A stretch of DNA of 64,000 nucleotides from Atherix ibis. Taxonomy: Eukaryota > Arthropoda > Insecta > Diptera > Athericidae. Positions 59,684 to 64,000 of the stretch are shown here, in pieces; the stretch's first letter is position 1, and the number at the start of each line of letters is the position of its first letter. The stretch covers positions 28,408,167-28,472,166 of the forward strand of contig OY282610.1 in assembly GCA_958298945.1 (NCBI GenBank). Direction: 5' to 3'. The translations under genes were made by a program, and so were the position numbers. Under the pieces are notes generated by a model. It had not been told where the DNA came from. It saw only the letters and a program-made list of their open reading frames with translations, and searched no databases.

Positions 59684-60477
59684 CGAGGTCTGTTCAAAAA
59701 GTATTGTGAATTTTGAATTTCCGTTGGTTACGTATATTAGATTTTCGATTTTTCTCATAAGTGAGAGACATGAGTTGGTACTCATGTCTCTCACTTATGC
59801 TGACAAGTTCGGCCATTTTGAATGTTCAGTTAATTTTTGACAGCTGCTTTGCTTGCACGTGTTTTGACTCGTCTTCGATTTTTGCTCAATTTTGACCAAA
59901 ACAGCATCGCATTAACATTGCTAAGGTGCTTTTGGACTCTGTCCGCGACGAACCAAAGTTGTTCCAGAGCGTCATTACTGGTGACGAATCATGGCTGAAG
60001 ATTTTTCTTACAGTTTTCTTCGATTGCAGGGACGTGGTGCATCATGAGTTCTTGCCAAAGGGTAGAACAGTCAATAAGGAATGTTACCTGCAAGTTATGC
60101 GCAAGTTGCGCTAAGCAATCCGCCAGAAAAGCCCGCATTTGTAGAAGAACAAAAATTGGCTTTTGTCATTTTTGGCCAAAAACAACACTCCCCAGATCTG
60201 GTCCCCTGTGACTTTTTCTTGTTCCCGAAACTGAAAAGCCCCATGAAAGGACGACGGCTACGCTACGATTGAGGAGATAAAGACGGCATCGAAGGAGGAG
60301 CTGAACAAGATCACAAAAAATGATTTTTTGAAGTGCATCGAGGATTGGAAAAAACGTTGGCACAAGTGTATAATATCTGGTGGGGATTACTTTGAAGGAG
60401 ACAAAATAGAAATCCATGAATAAATAAATAATTTTTGGAAAAACACAAAATTCGCGATACTTTTTGAACAGACCTCA
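59684..60477 (+). mobile_element. Second copy of the 2046-2951 mariner, further deleted
   Basis: Same terminal repeats (CGAGGTCTGTTCAAAAAGTA left) with TA at both sides. At 794 bp it has lost the YGYDVETKAQ block present in the first copy but reads LFQSVITGDESWL, KIFLTVFFDCRDVVHHEFLP and SPDLVPCDFFLFPKLKSPMK. The second catalytic Asp block is missing here too, so both copies stem from an already deleted element. Confidence 0.88.
59756..59799. repeat. Perfect 20-bp hairpin inside the mariner copy
   Basis: Arms 59756-59775 and 59780-59799 are exact reverse complements around TGGT. The first mariner copy has only the right-arm sequence, so the left arm was created by local inverted duplication. 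Confidence 0.93.
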
Positions 60478-61814
60478 TATGAACATGTTCAGAACACAAA
60501 ATATTGAAATTAAATTTCTTCACTAATTAGGAAAAAGCTCCTAATTATTAAATGGAAATTTTTAATTAAAATTTTCTCTAAATATATGAAATAAAAATCT
60601 TTAAAAATATCAAAACAGTTCATGTTATTTACTTATAATTTTTTGATTAAAAAAAAATGAAAATTATTTTAAATTTATGATATGAGTTGAAATGAAGAAA
60701 ATGCGCAAAAAAGATAAAAATTAAATCAAATTCGAACTTGTTTATTTTTTTTTTTTCATATTAAAAAAGGGGGTTTATTTTTTAAAGAAAAGATCACACA
60801 GGATTTAAAAAAAAACTACATTATTACCAGTTTTTTTTTAAAATTTTATATAAAAATAAAAATTGTTTTTTATTTTAATAAAAAAAATTCTTATCACCCA
60901 GAAAGTAGGGTAGATTTTTATCAAAAGTCTAGTTTACCTGTTCAAAAATATTCTCTAATTTTATACAAAAAAAAAACCATACTTCTGAAATAAATGTGTA
61001 AGGTCTAAATAATCCAAGAAGGTAATCCTTATTACTGAAGTATCTTAATATAATCACTATGCACACAAATCTATAAAACTTTTAGGACCTCTAATTTTGT
61101 TTCTTTATATTATTTTCTCATTAAATAAAATCCTTTTATTTTCGATTGAAATTTTATCAAAATTCTCAATAACTTTTATATTATATTATTAGAAATTATT
61201 TTTTTGTCCAACAAAAAATGCACCCACCAAAACAAAAATCAAGAAATTCAACAATTTTTATACTGAACAATCGAAGGTAACTTTGACATTTAAACACTGC
61301 ATAATCGACGATCAGAGAAGAATTTCTATCGAAAAATAAATAGTATATCACCACCGGTATTACTATTTGTTTTTTATTTTATCATTTCAGCATTATTTAT
61401 ATTCGAAAAATTATTAATAATTAATTACATATAAAAACTTTTTATTTGATTCACACTTTTATTTGCATAAAATAAATAATCATCATTGAAAATATTTTTT
61501 TCCTGTTTTTTTTTTTTTATTTTTTGTAAAATTATTCACACCATTTTTAATATTTTGTATTTTTATTAAACTTTATCATTTCACTTTCGTTTGTTTTTAA
61601 TAAAAAATTTTACTATTTCAGTAATGTGAATATTTTTTTAAATAAATTTCTTACAAAGAATATTTAAAAAAAAATAATACAATAAAATATTTACTGAAAT
61701 ATTTTACAATGTTCAAAATATAAATAAGATATTTAGTGTTAGTTAATTTTTTTTTTGTATTTTTTATAAGATATAAAGGCACGTGTACAACAATTAAATA
61801 TAGTAGATTGTAAT

Positions 61815-61836
61815 TGTTGTTGTTGTTGTTGTTGTT
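61815..61836. repeat. (TTG)n microsatellite
   Basis: About seven TTG units. Confidence 0.85.
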
Positions 61837-62284
61837 TTATCATGGAATTATTTGAGTTTTTTCCGTTTTTTTTAGATAATAAATTTTTTAACCAAAATTC
61901 ACTATTACATAAAAGTGTGCGCCTCTTTTTCTACTAGAAATTATGTACGATTTCGATTTTTTTTTGTTGCACAAAATTCTTGTTGTTTAACAAAATTTGT
62001 TTTTTTTTTAAATCTCTTACATATACTCTCATAAAAAAGAGGATTTTCCATCCAGAAAACGATAGTTGATCATTATTTTTTTTTTTAAGTAAAAATTTTA
62101 AGTGTTTTTTTTCTTTTTTGTAAAATCTACCAAATTATTGCTGGTAAAAATATTTTCTTCATATTTTGGAGGTTAATTTACAATACCACCACCCTCCCCC
62201 TCTCCCCTAGCCACACACATACAATTTATTTTGTATCCTTTAGAAAATATCTTAAAATTATAAGCATAAATAACTGATAGAGGG

Positions 62285-62326
62285 TTTTTAAACTATCACA
62301 TTATATGTAATGTGATAGTTTAAAAA
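62285..62326. repeat. Perfect 19-bp hairpin
   Basis: Arms 62285-62303 and 62308-62326 are exact reverse complements around TATG. Confidence 0.93.
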
Positions 62327-63825
62327 ATCCAAAATCCTAGTAACAATTATTTTTAACAATTATTATTAATAATAGTAATAAAAATCTAAATGCTTTTAAA
62401 TAAAATATGAATTGTGTTATCAAAAATGGGGTAGTTTTTTTTTGTTGTATAGTGTATATAATATTCTTTTTATTATTATTAATTTTTTTAAAGTTTTTTT
62501 GGTTGTTCTTTTATTATTATTACTTATTTTAAAATTCTCTTATAATCATTTAATAATATCTATAAGTAAGTTCAACATAAATTGTGAAATACATTTGTGA
62601 GTTCTTCAAAAATATTTACATACATTATGAACCGTTTGTGTATTAAGACAAATCTGTACTAGTCATTATTGTATGATTAAATTATATCAACAAGTATTTA
62701 GCATAAATTGAATTGAATTTAACTAATTTTAATATATACATACATACAGCCCCCATGCATATACATACAAACATGCATAATAATATGTATATTTATTTAC
62801 TTTTACATGTATAGATATTATATTCTTGATAATAGCAAATAAATACTAAAGTAAAATATTCAATAACTTACTACTATACTGCTGGTAAAATCAATGATAT
62901 TTACTAATAAATCCAAAAAAAAAAAATTATATATTGTATATGTACATGCACACCCAGTCACAATACCAATTGCACTAACAGCATTTACAAAAAAATATTA
63001 ATAGCAATAAAAATAATAATAATTTTTTTATAAATAATACCAACAGCAATAATAATGATAACAACAAAACCATCAGTAATAATAATCGTCTTAACATTAA
63101 TACTAATAATAATATTATATATTGAGAATTTTTTTTATAATAAACCATAAAGAAACTATATTTTATAGCAACATTTATGCACAGATCGATTTTCAGGATG
63201 AAAAACTAATTTTGTGTTGTTGTTAAAACAGTTTTTTTTTCTTTAAAGCTGCACAATAATTTATTTAATTTTTTTTACAATTTTCATTAATTTTATATTA
63301 TGCCGAAAAAGTTCTTGAAAATGAATTTGGTTGTTTTTAAAATGTTTGTTTCTTTTTCTTTTATATATATTTACCAAACTACACACATATTATTAAAAAC
63401 AGTCATTAATTGGCCGATCTGATCGTACGACTTCGTCCAATATTATACGAGAAAATAATTTTCTTTATTTTTAAATAAATTGTATAAAAATATTATGATT
63501 AAATTAAATTGTTATTATAACAAATTTACTATTATTTTCGTGTGTTTTATTTTTTTTATTTTTCTTATTTTTAGGTCGGTATGTATAAAATTCACTTGTA
63601 AATAAAATTCACCAACACAGCCGATAGTGATATAGAAGAAGCAAATAAAAGCACGCTAAAATAACATTTATGTATGCGTATGTATACGTAAACTATATAC
63701 AATATTTAAAAACACATAATCCACTTAAAAAGAATATAAATATTTGAATAATCAAATTTATTATAAAATTATTTATAATAGATAAAATCACTTAAACTAA
63801 TTAATAAAAAGAAGAACAACATCAA

Positions 63826-63848
63826 CAATAACAACAACAACAACAACA
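63826..63848. repeat. (CAA)n microsatellite
   Basis: About seven CAA units in an A-rich context. Confidence 0.8.
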
Positions 63849-64000
63849 AAAATTAGTAATACATATACTAGAAAAAGATATTTTAAGTATAGTTTTCTTT
63901 TTTTTTTTGTTGAAATTACAATAAATTAAATTTGTTAGAAAATACTTTATGCGCTGGAGTTGATTGAATTCATGATGAAAATTGTTGCGCGTTTTGGCGT

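Larger units (their letters stand above)
60480..64000. other. AT-rich DNA, no gene seen
   Basis: It contains a perfect hairpin (62285-62326), (TTG)n at about 61815-61836, (CAA)n at about 63826-63848 and a C-rich patch near 62185-62210. Open frames are short and without codon character. Confidence 0.5.

Noticed and set aside
61811..61837. Possible glutamine repeat coding region
   Set aside because: It is an isolated (TTG)n microsatellite in non-coding AT-rich DNA.

Overview
The window looks like a very AT-rich insect nuclear genome, most likely a fly. The reasons are a myelin regulatory factor (MYRF) homologue with insect-style gene structure (several introns of 53-128 bp and one of about 20.6 kb), many mariner and DD41D (rosa-like) transposon remnants, and non-LTR and LTR retrotransposon debris. 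The species cannot be named from the sequence.

The one well-supported protein-coding gene is MYRF, on the minus strand. Nine coding exons run from a 37-base first exon at 45677-45713 to a stop at 20498-20500. All eight junctions have GT..AG sites with matching phase, giving a predicted protein of 1377 residues: an acidic N-terminus, a His/Pro-rich low-complexity region, a basic nuclear-localisation cluster, an Ndt80-like DNA-binding domain, an S74-type intramolecular chaperone domain with its Ser/Lys dyad intact, a coiled coil, a transmembrane segment and the MYRF C-terminal domain. Downstream, at 8285-8534 on the minus strand, two small exons join in phase into an open reading frame of 59 codons that I do not recognise.

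Layout: 1-8.2 kb is AT-rich DNA with mariner, gypsy, RTE-like and DD41D fragments; 8.3-9.9 kb holds the small gene and a more complex-sequence stretch; 10.0-13.5 kb is a 3.5 kb array of a 14-bp minisatellite; 13.5-18.3 kb is featureless AT-rich DNA; 18.3-20.5 kb has two perfect hairpins, a mariner and a DD41D remnant against the 3' end of MYRF; 20.5-25.1 kb holds MYRF exons 2-9; 25.1-45.7 kb is intron 1, filled with transposon remnants and three kinds of tandem repeat; 45.7-64 kb is upstream DNA with more of the same, including a possible promoter region near 56.5 kb.

The most unusual feature is the 14-bp minisatellite (consensus TTTGTCAGTAAAAA). It occurs as six separate arrays, three in each orientation. 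Two of them sit inside DD41D transposon copies at the same codon position of the transposase, and both copies also share a small deletion next to the array. This suggests that the satellite rides within a transposon subfamily. Another array is flanked by 46-bp direct repeats, and one contains a segment that matches, inverted, the DNA beside another array. No CRISPR array, tRNA or rRNA gene was seen.
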